Source: Malus domestica (taxonomy: Eukaryota; Streptophyta; Magnoliopsida; Rosales; Rosaceae). Taken from it: DNA of 64,000 bases. The position numbers and the translations under genes were made by a program. Below are positions 16,901 through 29,493 of this stretch, piece by piece. The DNA is taken from contig NC_091668.1 in the NCBI RefSeq assembly GCF_042453785.1, positions 2,310,501-2,374,500 on the forward strand, written 5' to 3'. Under the pieces are notes generated by a model that was not told the origin of the DNA, ran no database searches, and worked only from the letters and a program-made list of their open reading frames with translations. The number at the start of each line of letters is the position of its first letter. The stretch's first letter is position 1.

Positions 16901-17849
16901 AAAGCCAATGCCATGGAAAGATCTCCCATTTGTTGTGAGCTCCTACCTCCTCTCCCATAAGCAACAATCTGATTCGAACCATCTTGAATAATCGGTGTTC
17001 TGCTACTTCCTCTGGAGCCAATCTGCAGTAATTCGAACGAAAATAAAAACATTTGGACCAAACCAAGTTCATTCCATTCCGATTCCTCAAATAACTGGAA
17101 TACAACAATTTCGCGTCAGATTACTTACTGTTCCACTGGTTCTTGCATCCCCTCTTCCTCTATAAGCTTGCTTGGAATAAGCATATGCATCTGTATCAAC
17201 ACATGAAAACAAAGAAACGCACATTATTTTTTGCACTGCATATGGATTTGGTCAATAAGTACACAAATAAACGTTACTTTAACGAAAGAACACATCATTC
17301 AAGCCTATTTAGGCCTAAACAGACTATCAAGATCGTTGCAAACGAAAAATGGACCGCAAATATGTTCGATCGAGTCACATTCAGAAAAATTTCAAAGATG
17401 AAACAGAAAAACCATACACTATGTCCTTTCCCCGATGTGGGATTCACTCTCGAGTCTCGACAAGATGATATATTGGTCTATGATGTTTGCAATATTTGAT
17501 TTTTTTGACCTTACATAAACTTTTTTTGATCCATGATTACTTGCAGTAAAAAGGACACAAGAAGATTCTTTCCTTCAAAACTGGTTTTGTGCTTATAAAT
17601 TTACACAGTTCGTGCTGCTTTAACTGTAGCCTTCACTCGTGCTCTGTGCTAGTGATGAAGAATTAAACATTTTCCTCATCAAGGACTAATTAGCGAAATT
17701 AATGAACATTTAAATGGGGTGTATTAGATTAGAAACTTACCTATTGCCATGGAGTTCGACCGGTTCGAGCTCTGAGACGCACCCATTTTCTCCTTGCGGA
17801 CGCGAAGATCATCCAACAGCTTCTGCGCAAAATCCGATCGCTTTGCCAT
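13952..17849 (-). CDS. Plant-specific DUF3741/TRM-like protein of unknown biochemical role
   Basis: Five exons (5'->3'): 17741-17849, 17129-17190, 14998-17022, 14803-14872, 13952-14586. They total 2,901 bp, giving 966 residues with all phases consistent. The N-terminus MAKRSDFAQKLLDDLRVRKE and SMAIDAYAYSKQAYRG is followed by GDLSMALAFALENGG, a block seen in a small plant family. At about residue 330 is RIPNVIAKLMGLNELP, the short 'P-x-V-I-A-K-L-M-G-L' motif found in DUF3741/LONGIFOLIA-TRM proteins, which associate with microtubules or TONNEAU1 in Arabidopsis. The middle (about 380-700) is Lys/Arg/Ser/Gln-rich and looks disordered. The C-terminal third is folded-looking (DVDIKLTLECGYEVMKRKGR; WDETMFAVIQVDEVVKDLER), resembling DUF4378-type tails. 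Function is not established from the sequence; a cytoskeletal role is inference from the motif. Confidence 0.88.
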
Positions 17850-18074
17850 GTTTTGCCTGCAGATCACTTGCAGCAATGTTCAAGCTAGAAAATGGTGTTT
17901 GGGGCCTTAAATTCCCTTAAAAAACAGAGAGGTGAGAGGGGAAGCTCAGTTTGCATAATTTGTGGGTGGATGGAGGGATCCTTTCAAAGTTTGGTTTAGG
18001 TGGCAAGTCTCAAATTATTTATGGAATTTCTGAATTTCTTTTTATCATATGATACAAGGGTTGACGTAAACGTC

Positions 18075-18122
18075 ATCTCTCTCTCTCTCTCTCTCTCTCA
18101 GCTTTCTCTCTCTCTCTCTCTG
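18075..18122. repeat. (CT)n microsatellite, interrupted
   Basis: Two CT runs separated by agctt lie about 230 bp upstream of the DUF3741-like start codon. On the transcribed strand this is a GA-repeat promoter or leader element, common near plant transcription starts. Confidence 0.85.
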
Positions 18123-18269
18123 TTACATATTGGTCGTGTGAATGACTACCGTATATTTCAATCTAAGCAAAGGCTGAGGTTTTTTCAATGGGGCTTCGCT
18201 TTCAAGCTTTTATTTTTCATCAACTTTCTATTGTTTTGCTTTGGTCTTTCAATGAGTATAAGTATCTGC

Positions 18270-18270
18270 T

Positions 18271-18309
<39 letters not shown>
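18270..18309. repeat. (CT)n microsatellite
   Basis: About 20 dinucleotide units with one interruption; a second GA/CT tract in the same promoter region. Confidence 0.85.
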
Positions 18310-18312
<3 letters not shown>

Positions 18313-20337
18313 CAAATTGTGTTTACCACACGATTCATGATGACGAGGAAGAAAGTGAAAAATGGCAAACGTGTTATCGACGAAAGTGGGTAAAAGATCA
18401 TATGATTACGTTTATCAACGACTAAATAATTACGTTTATCAACGTTTAAATAATAATTCAATCATCAACTTTTATGTTATTTAGTTTTAAAATTTTGTCT
18501 TCAAATTTGATCTTTCTAGCATTACATGTTGTTATCTTATATTCTATTCACTTAGGCTTTTGGGTCAACAGATTTGGACTAAATAATCTATATTCTATTC
18601 ACTAAGTTGGATAAAATTGTGTTATGTTCTTCGAATCTTAGTTTTTGTAGTTTTATTATTTTTAACACAATTTTAAAAGGTGTGGGCACTGGGCTTAAAA
18701 AATTGAGTACCGACCACATCAAATAGACTGACCATCCGTTTTTGGTTTAAAAATAAAACATAATTTCAATACTTTTCAAACTTAATGATAACTCGGAATG
18801 AATTAACTAAATAATTTAAAGAAATGCTACAATCTAGACAAACCGTATTTGGCTCAACTCCAATCTCCCAAAGCCAACTCACTCATTTGTTTTCGCGACG
18901 AAGAGAAAATTTTCATTATGATAAGAATACAAGTGGTACATTACACGTTTTAATAAAAATTGTAAGAAATTTAATTTTTTAAGTTATTTACTTTTTAGCA
19001 CACATATTTCACAATTTGTATAGTAACACGTGGTGTACCATCCTTTGTACCGATCACACTGAAAAATCTCTCCCCAACAAGTACCTCTGCTCCCGAATAA
19101 CACGTACACAACCGAACCGGGCGGCTGCTTGTTTAGCCACGTCAACAACTTCCACAATTCTGAAGCTGACGTCACCGGTTCATCTTATTTTGTCAACGGT
19201 CCAATCGGATAAACCGACGCCGATGACAGGGCCAATTCCAATTCTTTTTTTTTCTTGCTATGCAACGTTCATGCATGTAACAATTTCCATTATTTTTCTT
19301 TACCTAATTATTTTGATTTTGAGATATATATATATATATATTGTGAGTTCTTTACCTAATTATTTGATTTTGAGATATATATATATATATATATTTTTTA
19401 TTGTGAGTTCCATTTAAGTATAGTTGTTCTATACGGCATTTTTAAGTTGGGTTCAATGTGTGTTTTTCTTTTGGGAAAATTTGTAACAGTTTTTTTTTTT
19501 CATCTTGTGCTTTATGTTTACAGGAAAGATGGAAGACAGACTTTTATCTTGTGTTGTGTGTTTCAATCAAGGGATGTAGTCTTTCTTTTTTATAAATGAG
19601 ACTAGATAGTGGCTTTGTCGCTATAGTTTACCTTTCTAGGGGCCATGAAGATTCACATAAGCATTTCAGTCTCACTTTAACCATTATTGTGCGATTCACC
19701 AGCTGCATAAATTGAACCTAAGATGTGTCGTGTAGAATACGGGCCTAGAATTCGTCCACAACCACTACGTCATCTCGTGGTGGTTCAAGCCTTCAAGGGA
19801 TGTAGTCTTCGATTGGATTTAGATTTTGGCAAAACGTTATGTACTAGGGTGATGTGTACATATTCATCGTACTTATATTATGTAACATTTGCATCTAATT
19901 AGTTGATGTATGAAACCTAATTATTACTTTGCCGATAATACTTCTTGTTTCTTCATTTGGGTTGGTGATGGTATTAATTTCTGAATCATAAATATATTTT
20001 CAAAGAAATGAAAAAAATTATAAATATATTTAACTTTGAAAATGAGAGAACATGTATCATACAATTAATTGTAGAATGGAAATCGTTTTTAAATTAAAAT
20101 AATTCACAAAATGCAATAATGACAAATGCAACTAACAATGCATACTTAAAACTTAAATTAAGGGCCTTAATAATCGTCCTTAAAACTTTTAACATCCGCA
20201 CCTAATTTTTGTTAAACATCATACTTGTCTAGCTACGTGGCATAATAACTAGTAGGGTTGGAAATACGTACCTGTTTGTCCCTATTTTTAATTAATAAAC
20301 ACAATTTTTTGGTCTACTTGCTCTTAATTTTGTCGCG
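18310..20337. other. AT-rich intergenic spacer with (AT)n
   Basis: No gene seen. Around 19303-19409 a roughly 55-bp segment (ctaattattttgattttgag plus (AT)n plus ttgtgagttc) occurs twice in tandem, each copy with its own (AT)8-11 tract. Confidence 0.5.
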
Positions 20338-21037
20338 ACCGGCAATGGGACAAAAATCTGCCGGTCACGGATGCCGTGGGATCGCCACCTGACTGGTCCA
20401 GGATGTGACCACAACTCCTACTCCACTGTCCTCTCAAGGAACCCTTCCGGCAAATGGGGCTTCGTATCGTTCAAATCCCCTCCAACATTGAAAAACGCTG
20501 CCCACGCGCCCACGTTGGTCGGCTTTCGCACCAACCATATGAACATCTGTTGACTTAGCTCCAGCCCCCACGCGAACTCAGTGAGCTGCTCCGCCGTCAT
20601 CGTCCCGCCGCTGCCCAGAGCGATGAAAATGATCTGGAGGCTGCTGGTCTAGCCAGGCCAAGCATTCAGAGTCAACTTTGGTCAACAGTTCTTCCTCTTT
20701 AATCAAACGGTTCAACGCAGTGAAGTGGGATTGGGATGAGCTTATAAAAGGGATTTTTCTAATAAGAATGACGCAGAGGCGGGGGTCCCGGGGGGGGGGC
20801 ATTTCTGGGTGAACGAGGGTGGGCACTTCGGCAGGAGGGAGGTCGAAGACGCGGAGCCCGGAGGGGAGGGTTGGGGAGTGGAGGAGGTCGGTTGCGGTGG
20901 AAGCCTCGGTGGTGAAGTCGAGGAAGCTGACGTGAAAGCCGTGGTGGAGGACCAGACGCTTCGGGAGCTTGAGGAGTGGGATGATGTGGGACGGCAACGT
21001 GGTGGAGATTCATGGTTTCTACCGATTGTACAGCCAT
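20338..21037 (-). pseudogene. UGT72-type UDP-glycosyltransferase pseudogene
   Basis: Read on the minus strand it resembles family-1 glycosyltransferases of the UGT72 (hydroquinone/monolignol glucosyltransferase) group. An N-terminal piece HIIPLLKLPKRLVLHHGFHV is followed by LPSGLRVFDLPPAEVPTLV. After a large internal deletion comes CLAWLDQQPPD, then AEQLTEFAWGLELSQQ and KPHLPEGFLERTVE, and traces of the PSPG region (TSWTSQVAIPRHP, FLSHC). At least three frameshifts are needed (after the first about 15 codons, after WLDQQPPD, and after ERTVE), and the PSPG box is cut off near 20340. It is non-functional. Its 5' end lies within about 85 bp of the Helitron. Confidence 0.85.
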
Positions 21038-21140
21038 ATATGGTGGTTTATAAGATGAAAGCACACTGAAAGTTTATCTTCACCTTGTTATAGTGGTGTG
21101 TGGGACGTGTATATATTATACCTATACTAAAACCCCAAAA

Positions 21141-21169
21141 CCGCGTTACTGTTCACGGACAGTGCGCGG
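21141..21169. other. Perfect-stem hairpin at the Helitron 5' end
   Basis: CCGCG-tt-ACTGT-tcacgg-ACAGT-g-CGCGG forms two stacked 5-bp stems about 20 bases inside the element's 5' border. A subterminal hairpin at the 5' end might act in Rep recognition; that is inference. Confidence 0.6.
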
Positions 21170-21358
21170 ACTAAAATACCCCTCGATTTGTTTGTTAAGC
21201 CAAATTTTTGCCATCTTTTCCACAGTGAAAAGACTGCCTTGCCCTCGAAGGCCACGGGTTGATCCTTTCCTGTTTCGATTTCTTTGGATGCTCTTTCCTT
21301 TTTTCTAAATTGTTGTCGCCGTTCTCAGCCATTTTGGGATTAGCTTTCTTTATCTCTC

Positions 21359-21619
21359 AAACCCTAATTTTTCTCCCTTTTGAATCTCATCTCTGTCCGC
21401 TCGCGCCGGTCAATCGGTTTATAAAAATTTCCTCTGTCCGGTCGCTGTCGCTGCTTCGTATAAAAAGTTAGCTTTGCTGTGGTGAGGCACGGTCTCGAAC
21501 CCTAATTTTTCTACCTTTATGTTCTCATCTCTCTCTGCTCGCTCCGAACGGTTCGTTTGTAAAAATTCATCTCTGTGCCGTCGTTGTCACTGCTTGGTAT
21601 AAAAAGTTGGCTTTGCTGT
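21359..21619 (+). repeat. Tandem duplication in the Helitron leader
   Basis: About 120 bp beginning aaccctaatttttct (21359) recurs at 21498 (offset 139). Both copies contain tataaaaagtt and gctttgctgt at their ends. They lie 2.1 kb upstream of the RepHel ATG and look like a duplicated promoter or first leader exon. Confidence 0.75.
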
Positions 21620-22997
21620 CTTCAATTCCTTTTTCGTGAGTTTTGTGATTTCCTTCTGTCTACAGTTTTTTTTTTTTTTTTTTAATTTTTTGATATGTTT
21701 ACATGCGTTTTGTCTGTCAATTTTTTTTTCTTTTCTAGATATCGTTTGGACCGATGGTGTGAATGTGTTCTTTGGTTTTGTTTTTTATTTCAGAAGGTGT
21801 GGCTGTTCTTTTTTTTTTTTTGACCCTTTGTTATCTGCTGTTGTAACATTTTTCATGATTTCTGTAACTTGGGTTTTAAACAATTGGAGTACTATTAGAT
21901 TCTTATCATTATGTGCAAATTACTGGTGATTTGGATTGCTGCCTGAGATTTAGAGAATGGCTCGCAGCTTTAATTTCTTTTTGCTTCATTATTACTGTTT
22001 TCAAATTTTTTATTGCTGGTTATTGATGATTTGTAATCTGTGAGAGCTTCAATCTGTTGGAATTTTGGGTTATTGCATCATCGGAATTTGGGTGGTCCAA
22101 AATTTGAATTAGAAGAAACCCATTTGATTAATATTTTTGGTGGATTGACTCTCTCTGTGTTTTCTCTGTTATTTCTTGCCCAGTTGGAAAGTGGAAGCCC
22201 CAAATTTGAGCTTAGAGCTTTAATTTCTTAATCATTCGTTTCTCTGCACTCTCATCAGTCAGTCTTGATACTCTCTCAGAGGAGCCTACATATTTAAACG
22301 TGTTGCTGGTATGTGATTCTCGCTCCATCTCATCTTTTTTTTTTAATCTTACTGGGTAATTTTCAAACCTTTTATAGTAGTTTTCCAGGTCTGTTAAATA
22401 GTTCTCCATTTGATTCCAGTTGATTGCTTAATTGAGGTTTTTTGTTTCTGTTTTTCGATCTTTCATTAGTTCATTGGCTTTCATGTTGGGCTTAAGGAAA
22501 TGGGAAATCATTAATTGGCATTGTTCAAGATATGATTCTGTTTTTTTATTTATTTGTGAAACGACTTGGCTGATGAAGAAAGTAGTTTTTTGCATATAGA
22601 TTACACACATATGGGCTGATCTATCTTTCCTAATAAATTTCCCATTTGTTTCAGGTATAAAATTTTCTCATCTATTTGCAAACAAGTTTGGGTATGTTCT
22701 TACTTCTCGCAAAATGTTTTGTTTTTAGTAATTAGGCAGGCTTAATGTATATGACATTATTTTTGTTTTTTGGCAGCAAATCACAGTACAAAGGTGAGCC
22801 AATTATTCTCATGGTCTTCATTTTTATAATTTATTTCCTTGGTTAATTTATTAATCTTAGTGAAGGTGTAATTATTGTGTAATTAACTTTTTTTCTTGAT
22901 TCTATTCCCTTTATTTATGTGATTTTAAGCGGTGGGAAGCTGTTGCATACCTTGCATGCAATAAGTATAAAATTTGATGTCTTTTTATGAGCTTTCC

Positions 22998-23034
22998 CAA
23001 ACACCCCCCCCCCCCCCCCCCAAAAAAAAAAAAA
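22998..23034. repeat. Poly-C followed by poly-A
   Basis: A run of roughly 19 C directly followed by about 13 A, inside the Helitron leader. The exact length may be affected by sequencing error. Confidence 0.7.
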
Positions 23035-23694
23035 TTAGTGGAAATGCTCAATCTTTTTGTTTACAAAGGATATCTCCGATTTTGGCTTGGGTATCAGGCC
23101 TTCTTAATTATCATCTATTAATCTTTCCATTCATAGTGAAGCTTAATTTTCAACCTGTTTTGGGGTGGCCACGTGAACCATTCTTTGTCTTTCTGTTCAC
23201 CAAGCACATTTTCATCCTGACTGTTATTTGTACACTGTTTGTTTTTTCATGTGTATCGATTTTGTTACCGATGATTTTTTTTATTGATATAATGTGATGA
23301 TTTCTCTTGACAAATACAGGTGCTTGAAAAATTTCAACTCTGCAAGTTGGAAAAAAAAGGAGGGTTTCAAAATACTGTGCTTTCACGCTTTGGCGTCTTT
23401 GTCTTTGTGTTTGAAAGATTTCTGTACTAAAGGTGAGTGAGCTAAAATTTTGGAATTGTTAAGATCAAATTTTAAGTATTTGTTTCGATTTTGTTTTATA
23501 AAGTATGAATAAACTTGGTATTTCCTTTAACTTTAAATTGAAATCCTAATTTTGATGGTTTGTTCATAATTAATGTTTGTTATGTTTTTTTGCTGTGTGA
23601 TTTATGTGTTAATTTTTTTTTCACTTTTTTTTTCTTTTTTTTTCCCATCTTTTTTGCAGCTCTTCGCTTTTCCTCATAACAATTTGTTTTCAAC

Positions 23695-26600
23695 ATGTCT
23701 AAAAGATCTATAAATGCGTTGGTCAATGATGATAACAACAAAAAACAAACAAATAGTGATAATGAATATAATGTCTTGGTTCAGTGTGACCATCAGCCAA
23801 GAAAAGTGTGTAGAACCAGTTATCTTGAAAATCATGAAAACGCTGTTTTATCTCAGATTGATACATTTCTTCGAACTCCATATTTTAAACATCAGTGTAG
23901 TAGTAGTGGATCAGCTGTTGTACAATGCGATTTGAAAAATGCTAATTATGATAAAGTGCAGCATACTGCATCTGTTGAAAAAATTGTTCAGCCTTCTGAT
24001 CGAAAAGGTAAAAAACCTATTAATTTGTTGGATAATTCTGATAACATGGCTGAAAAAACGATTGATCCTCAAAATTACAATCTTATGAACAAGGGCCAAG
24101 CATTCTTCCAGAAAAGCAGAACTGGTATGTTTTTTAATTTATATAAAAATATATTTCTGTTATCGTGTAAATTTATATTTAGTTTATTGCATATCTTTCC
24201 TAAGTCCCGTTTTCTTTCTTTTCTTTCCTGTGTATTTTTTTTGCAGGGGTTTTAAAAGATTATGTGGATTTTGGGGATAAGAATTATAAATGTAGTCACT
24301 GCGGTGCCTATTTTTGGTTGAAAGAGTCTCTTAAGCAAGTATGTAAAAAAGATGAACCTATTTTCACTCTTTGTTGTCAACAAGGAAAAATTGCTTTTCC
24401 AAATCCAAAACCAACACCGCCTTTTTTAGAATCTTTGCTTGATCCAAATGGTGGTCCAAAAAGTTTATCATTTCGAGAAAATATTAGAGCTTACAATTCT
24501 ATGTTTTCATTTACTTCGATGGGAGCCAAAATTGATCACTCAATTAATGATGGTTCAGGTCCTTATATTTTCAAAATTAGTGGTCAAGTTTGCCATTTGA
24601 TGGGATCTCTGTTGCCTGCTGACAATGAGTGTCCAAAATTTGCACAATTATATGTGTATGATACATACAATGAAGTACAAAATCGATTGAAGGCTTTTGA
24701 ATCTGATGGAAATAATAGAAAGCTTGATCCAAAAATTGTTGAAGGTTTGATTAAGATGTTTGATATGTCAAATGAGTTAGTTAAGCTTTTTCGAACAGCA
24801 AGAGATAAGTTTGAAACTAATAGACTCACTTCTTTGAAAATGAGATTATCAGCAAGAGAAACAACAGATGGTAAACAATATGACCAACCAACAAGTGATG
24901 AAATAAGTGGTCTGATAGTTGGTGATATAGGACTTGCTGATTCTAATAGAGATATTATTATCGAGTCTAAAAGTGAAGGATTAAAGCGTGTTACAAAATT
25001 AAATCCAAAATTTATGTCTTTGCAATATCCTCTTCTTTTCCCATACGGTGAAGATGGTTATAGACCTGATTTAAAATGGAACAAAAATTATAAGGGTTCA
25101 GAGACTAAAAGACAAAGGATACCCATGAGAGCTTTTATAGCGTATCAAATTCAAGAACGAGAACCATGCTTAACAACATTGTTAAAAGGGGGGAGACTTT
25201 TTCAACAATATTTGGTTGATTCTTATGCAACACTTGAAGAAGATAGGTTAGATTACATTAGGCAAAACCAAAAAAATTTAAGAAGTGAAGTTTACAAAGG
25301 AATTTATGATGCGATGTCAAGGGGTGATAATGATGCAAACAATTTGGGACAAAAAATTGTATTGCCTGCTTCATACACAGGGAGTCCTAGATATATGATT
25401 AATAATTATCAAGATGCAATGGCTATTTGCAGAGAATATGGACATCCTGATTTATTCATAACATTCACATGCAATATAAAGTGGCCAGAAATCATAAGAG
25501 AATTTCAGAAAAAACCAGGATTCAAACCTGAAGATAGGCCTGATATAATTTCCAGAGTATTTAAAATGAAACTCGATGATATGCTTCACTTTATAAAATC
25601 TGGAAAACCTTTTGGAGAAGTTGAAGCAAGTAAGTCTCTAAGAGTCCTTCTTTTCCTTTATTAATGTTTATTTATTTTTCTCTGACCTAACATAATTTTT
25701 TTTCTCTGTTTGTTTGTTTTCTTTTATTTTTCTTATAAACAGATGTTTGCACGATTGAATTTCAAAAAAGAGGTTTGCCTCATTCTCATATATTAATATG
25801 GTTAAAATCAAACTTCAAGTGTCATTCCTCATGTGATATAGATTCTATTACTTCAGCTGAAATACCGGATAAAATTGTTAATCCAAAGCTTTATGAAATT
25901 GTTAATCAATTTATGATTCATGGTCCATGTGGTCACATTAATTCAAAGTCTCCTTGCATGCGAGAAAATAAGTGTTCAAAAAATTTTCCAAAACCATATA
26001 AAAATGAAACACTATTTAAGCCTAATGGTTTTCCAATTTATAAGCGTTGTGACGATGATCCAAAATTTTTCATAAAAAATGGCATCAAAATTGATAATAG
26101 CTTTGTTGTTCCTTATAATGCAGAACTACTTTTGAGATACAATGCTCATATAAATGTTGAATCATGTTGTCAATCTATGCTTATAAAGTATTTGTTCAAA
26201 TATATTAATAAAGGTTCAGATAGAGCACGGTTACTTCTTCAAGAAGATTCAAATGATGAAATATTAGCATATCTCAATTGTAGATACATATCACCATATG
26301 AGGCTGTTTGGAGATTGTTCCAATATTCAATACATTATAGAGAACCTTCTGTTGAGCGATTACCTGTCCATTTACCATTAGAACAAAACATTGTTTTCAG
26401 TGGTAATCAATCATTGGAATCAATTATTAATCAAAGAGCTTCTGAACATACTATGTTAACAGCTTGGTTTGAAGCAAATAAAATTTATAATGAATCACGC
26501 TTGCTAACTTATGCTCAGATGCCATCCAAGTTTTTATATGATGGACGACAGAAGTTTTGGAAGCCAAGGAAACGCAAAGGATCAATTGGTAGGATAGCAT

Positions 26601-28624
26601 ATGTGCACCATGCATCTGGTGAGTTATATTATTTAAGAATGCTTTTAAATTTGAAAAAAGGTGCATTGAATTTTGATGATATCAAAACTGTTAATGGTGT
26701 TCTCCATTCTTCATATCAAGCTGCATGTAAATCATTAGGATTATTAGGTGATGATAAAGAATGGTTAGATGCTTTATCAACTGCTACACATGTTGCATCA
26801 TCTCCTCAGTTAAGACAATTATTTGTTACAATAGTTTTGTTTTGCGATGTTGCAAATCCTGAAATTCTTTTTGATACTCATTGGAAAAATATGTATGACG
26901 ATATTTTATACAAGCTGCAAAAAACTTTTGCATTTCCTAATATGATTGTTCTGGAAGATGAACTAAAAAATTCTGTCTTATTTGAGCTAGAATTACTTTT
27001 TAACAATGCATCTAGCTCTTTGCAAAAACATTGTTTGCCAATGCCTGATGAAAAAAAGATGCTAGAAATAAAAAATAAACTTTTAAGAGAAGAATTAAAT
27101 TATGATTGTCAAGAATTATATAGAAAACATGAAATATTGAAATCACAACTTAATGAAGAACAAAAATATGTATATGATACTGTTATAGATACTGTAAATA
27201 CAAGAAAACAAGGATTATTTTTTGTCTATGGCCATGGAGGTACTGGAAAAACATTTTTATGGGATACAATTATAAGTAAGCTTAGATCTGAAGGCAAAAT
27301 TGTTTTAGCTGTGGCATCATCAGGAATAGCATCATTATTATTACCAAATGGTAGAACAGCTCACTCTAGGTTTAAAATTCCGTTGGTTATTACTGATACA
27401 TCAATTTGTCCAATAAAGAAAAAAATTCATCTTGCCACATTAATTCAAAAAACTGATTTGATTATATGGGATGAGGCACCTATGAATCATAAATATTGTT
27501 TTGAAGCATTGGATAAATCACTTTCTGATATTCTATCACATTTACATGCTCCGAATAACATTGTTCCATTTGGTGGTAAACCCCTTTTATTAGGAGGTGA
27601 TTTTCGACAAATATTACCTGTTATTCCTGGAGCAAACAAAGAAGATATAATAAATGCTTCTTTAAACAATTCTTATTTGTGGCCACATTTTAAAATTTTT
27701 CGTTTAAAAGAAAATATGAGGTTGTTAAGAAATGATATAAGCATTGATGAAAAACAAAAAATCAAAGATTTTGCAAATTGGATTTTAAAAGTAGGTGATG
27801 GAGAAATTGATAACATAGATGCACTAAATGATTCAAATGACATTGATACATCTGTGATTGAAATACCTAAAGATTTAATAATCCATTCTTCCACAAACCC
27901 AATTGCTGCAATCTTTTGTGCAACTTTTCCCAATTTTGAAAATTCTTTTGACGATTTTGTATATCTAAGAGAACGAGCTATTATTACACCTCGAAACACA
28001 ACTGTGTCGGATGTAAATGATTATATAACTAATTTATTACCTAGAGAACATCATACATTTTTAAGTTATGATTCTTTGTGTTCTTCAAATGGAAATTTTG
28101 AAAATCTTGAAACAATGTATCCTACAGAATTTTTAAACAAACTTGATTTCAACGGTTTGCCTGCACACAATCTCATTTTAAAAGTGGGAATGCCAATTAT
28201 GTTATTACGAAATTTAAACCAATCTTTGGGTTTATGCAATGGAACTAGATTGATTGTGACACAATTATTTGATAGAATTATTGAGGCTAAAATTCTTGCT
28301 GGAACTAATATTGGTCACAAAGTTTTCATACCAAGAATCACTCTTGCAGCAACTGAAAGCAAATGGCCTTTTATTTTCAAAAGACGCCAATTTCCAGTTA
28401 GACCATGTTATGCAATGACCATTAATAAAAGCCAAGGACAATCTTTGAAACAAGTTGGATTATATCTTCCTGAACCTGTTTTTACTCATGGTCAATTATA
28501 TGTTGCATTATCTAGAGTTACATCAAGAAAAGGTTTAAAAATATTGATAGGAAATGGAGAAAACAATTTAAACAATTATACAAAAAATATAGTATTTAAA
28601 GACGTGTTACAAAATTTACAATAA
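23695..28624 (+). CDS. Helitron RepHel protein (HUH replication initiator + PIF1-like helicase)
   Basis: It nicks and unwinds DNA for rolling-circle transposition. Three exons, 23695-24124, 24247-25629 and 25743-28624, sum to 4,695 bp, giving 1,564 residues with no stop or frameshift. Introns are GT-AG and short (122 and 113 bp). The N-terminal about 140 residues are variable. A Cys-rich motif YKCSHCGAYFW...CCQQGK opens the Helitron_like_N region. The HUH-type site is RGLPHSHILIWL (about 615-625). The two active-site tyrosines are in KYLFKYINKG (about Y754 and Y758). The helicase has Walker A GHGGTGKT (about 1101-1108), Walker B LIIWDEAPM (about 1180), GGDFRQILPV, and the C-terminal VALSRVTSRKGLK. 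No endonuclease or RPA module is fused. The intact frame suggests recent or current competence. The start was chosen as the first ATG of the open frame; no family N-terminus decides it. Confidence 0.93.
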
Positions 28625-29031
28625 TTTGTTTATAATCATGAGTACATATTGAGCAATTTATATAGTTATCATTTGATCACCTTCTTTTGTTAAATACTTT
28701 CTTACTGCTACATTAATATTCTTACCCACTTTTGTTCAACCAAATGCAGGTTACCTTCATTGGAACTACTGTTTTTAGTTTGCTTACATAGGAAATAAAT
28801 GCTGCAATTGCACATTTATTTTAATTATGGTAAAGCCTCAAAACTATTCCATCTGCCTATCCTATTTTTAATATATCCTTAAACATATAGTATATATCCA
28901 TTTCCAATTTTCTACCTAAATTAAAAAAAGAATTCAAACATTTTCAAAGAGATTAAACATGTTCTAATAAACAAAGTTTTTACAATTGCTTTTTCAATGT
29001 ATAGTGAGATGTTAACCTCTTCCTCCGCAGA

Positions 29032-29152
29032 TTCAATGAAAAGAAGACACATGACAAATTCAACAACCAAGTTGCAGCTAAGCACGGTATAAAAGCAAAG
29101 ATTATTAGGTATGGCCTAAATCCTCAACTACAATGGAATGACTTAATGGTAT
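29032..29152 (+). other. Possible extra exon or captured fragment inside Helitron
   Basis: A stretch bounded by a good 3' splice site (cctcttcctccgcag) and a good 5' splice site (aatg/gtatgt) is open for 40 codons in one frame (FNEKKTHDKFNNQVAAKHGI and onward, ending LQWNDLM). I do not recognise the peptide. It could be a 3' exon of the RepHel transcript or a host exon picked up by the Helitron. Confidence 0.35.
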
Positions 29153-29210
29153 GTTTTTCTTAACTTTTTTTTCTTTGCTGATTCCCGTTTAAATTCAATA
29201 TTTACTAACC

Positions 29211-29493
29211 TTTCTCTTCAGAGGAATTCGTTGCTACCAATGTATGTATATACAAACGATCTTCTTTTTACCTAATCTGAATACATAGCTTATTCCTTGC
29301 TTGACCATTGATGAGTTAAGGGGGACATATGTACAAAGTATATCTTCAATGAGAACATCTTCATCTATACTTTTGTATGTCCAACTCAAACCTCTCATTA
29401 GACAACCAACCAATTAGCCATGTGTTCACAATACGTCAAAAGGAGAAAGTTTTTGTGTATAAATTGGTAGCAACCAATTCCTCTGAAGAGAAA
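29211..29493. mobile_element. MITE-like TIR element nested in the Helitron
   Basis: The left end tttctcttcagaggaatt is matched by an inverted right end aattcctctgaagagaaa. The inverted match extends about 33 bp with few mismatches (gttgctaccaat / attggtagcaac). It is 283 bp long with an AT-rich non-coding interior. I see no unambiguous target duplication. Confidence 0.65.
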
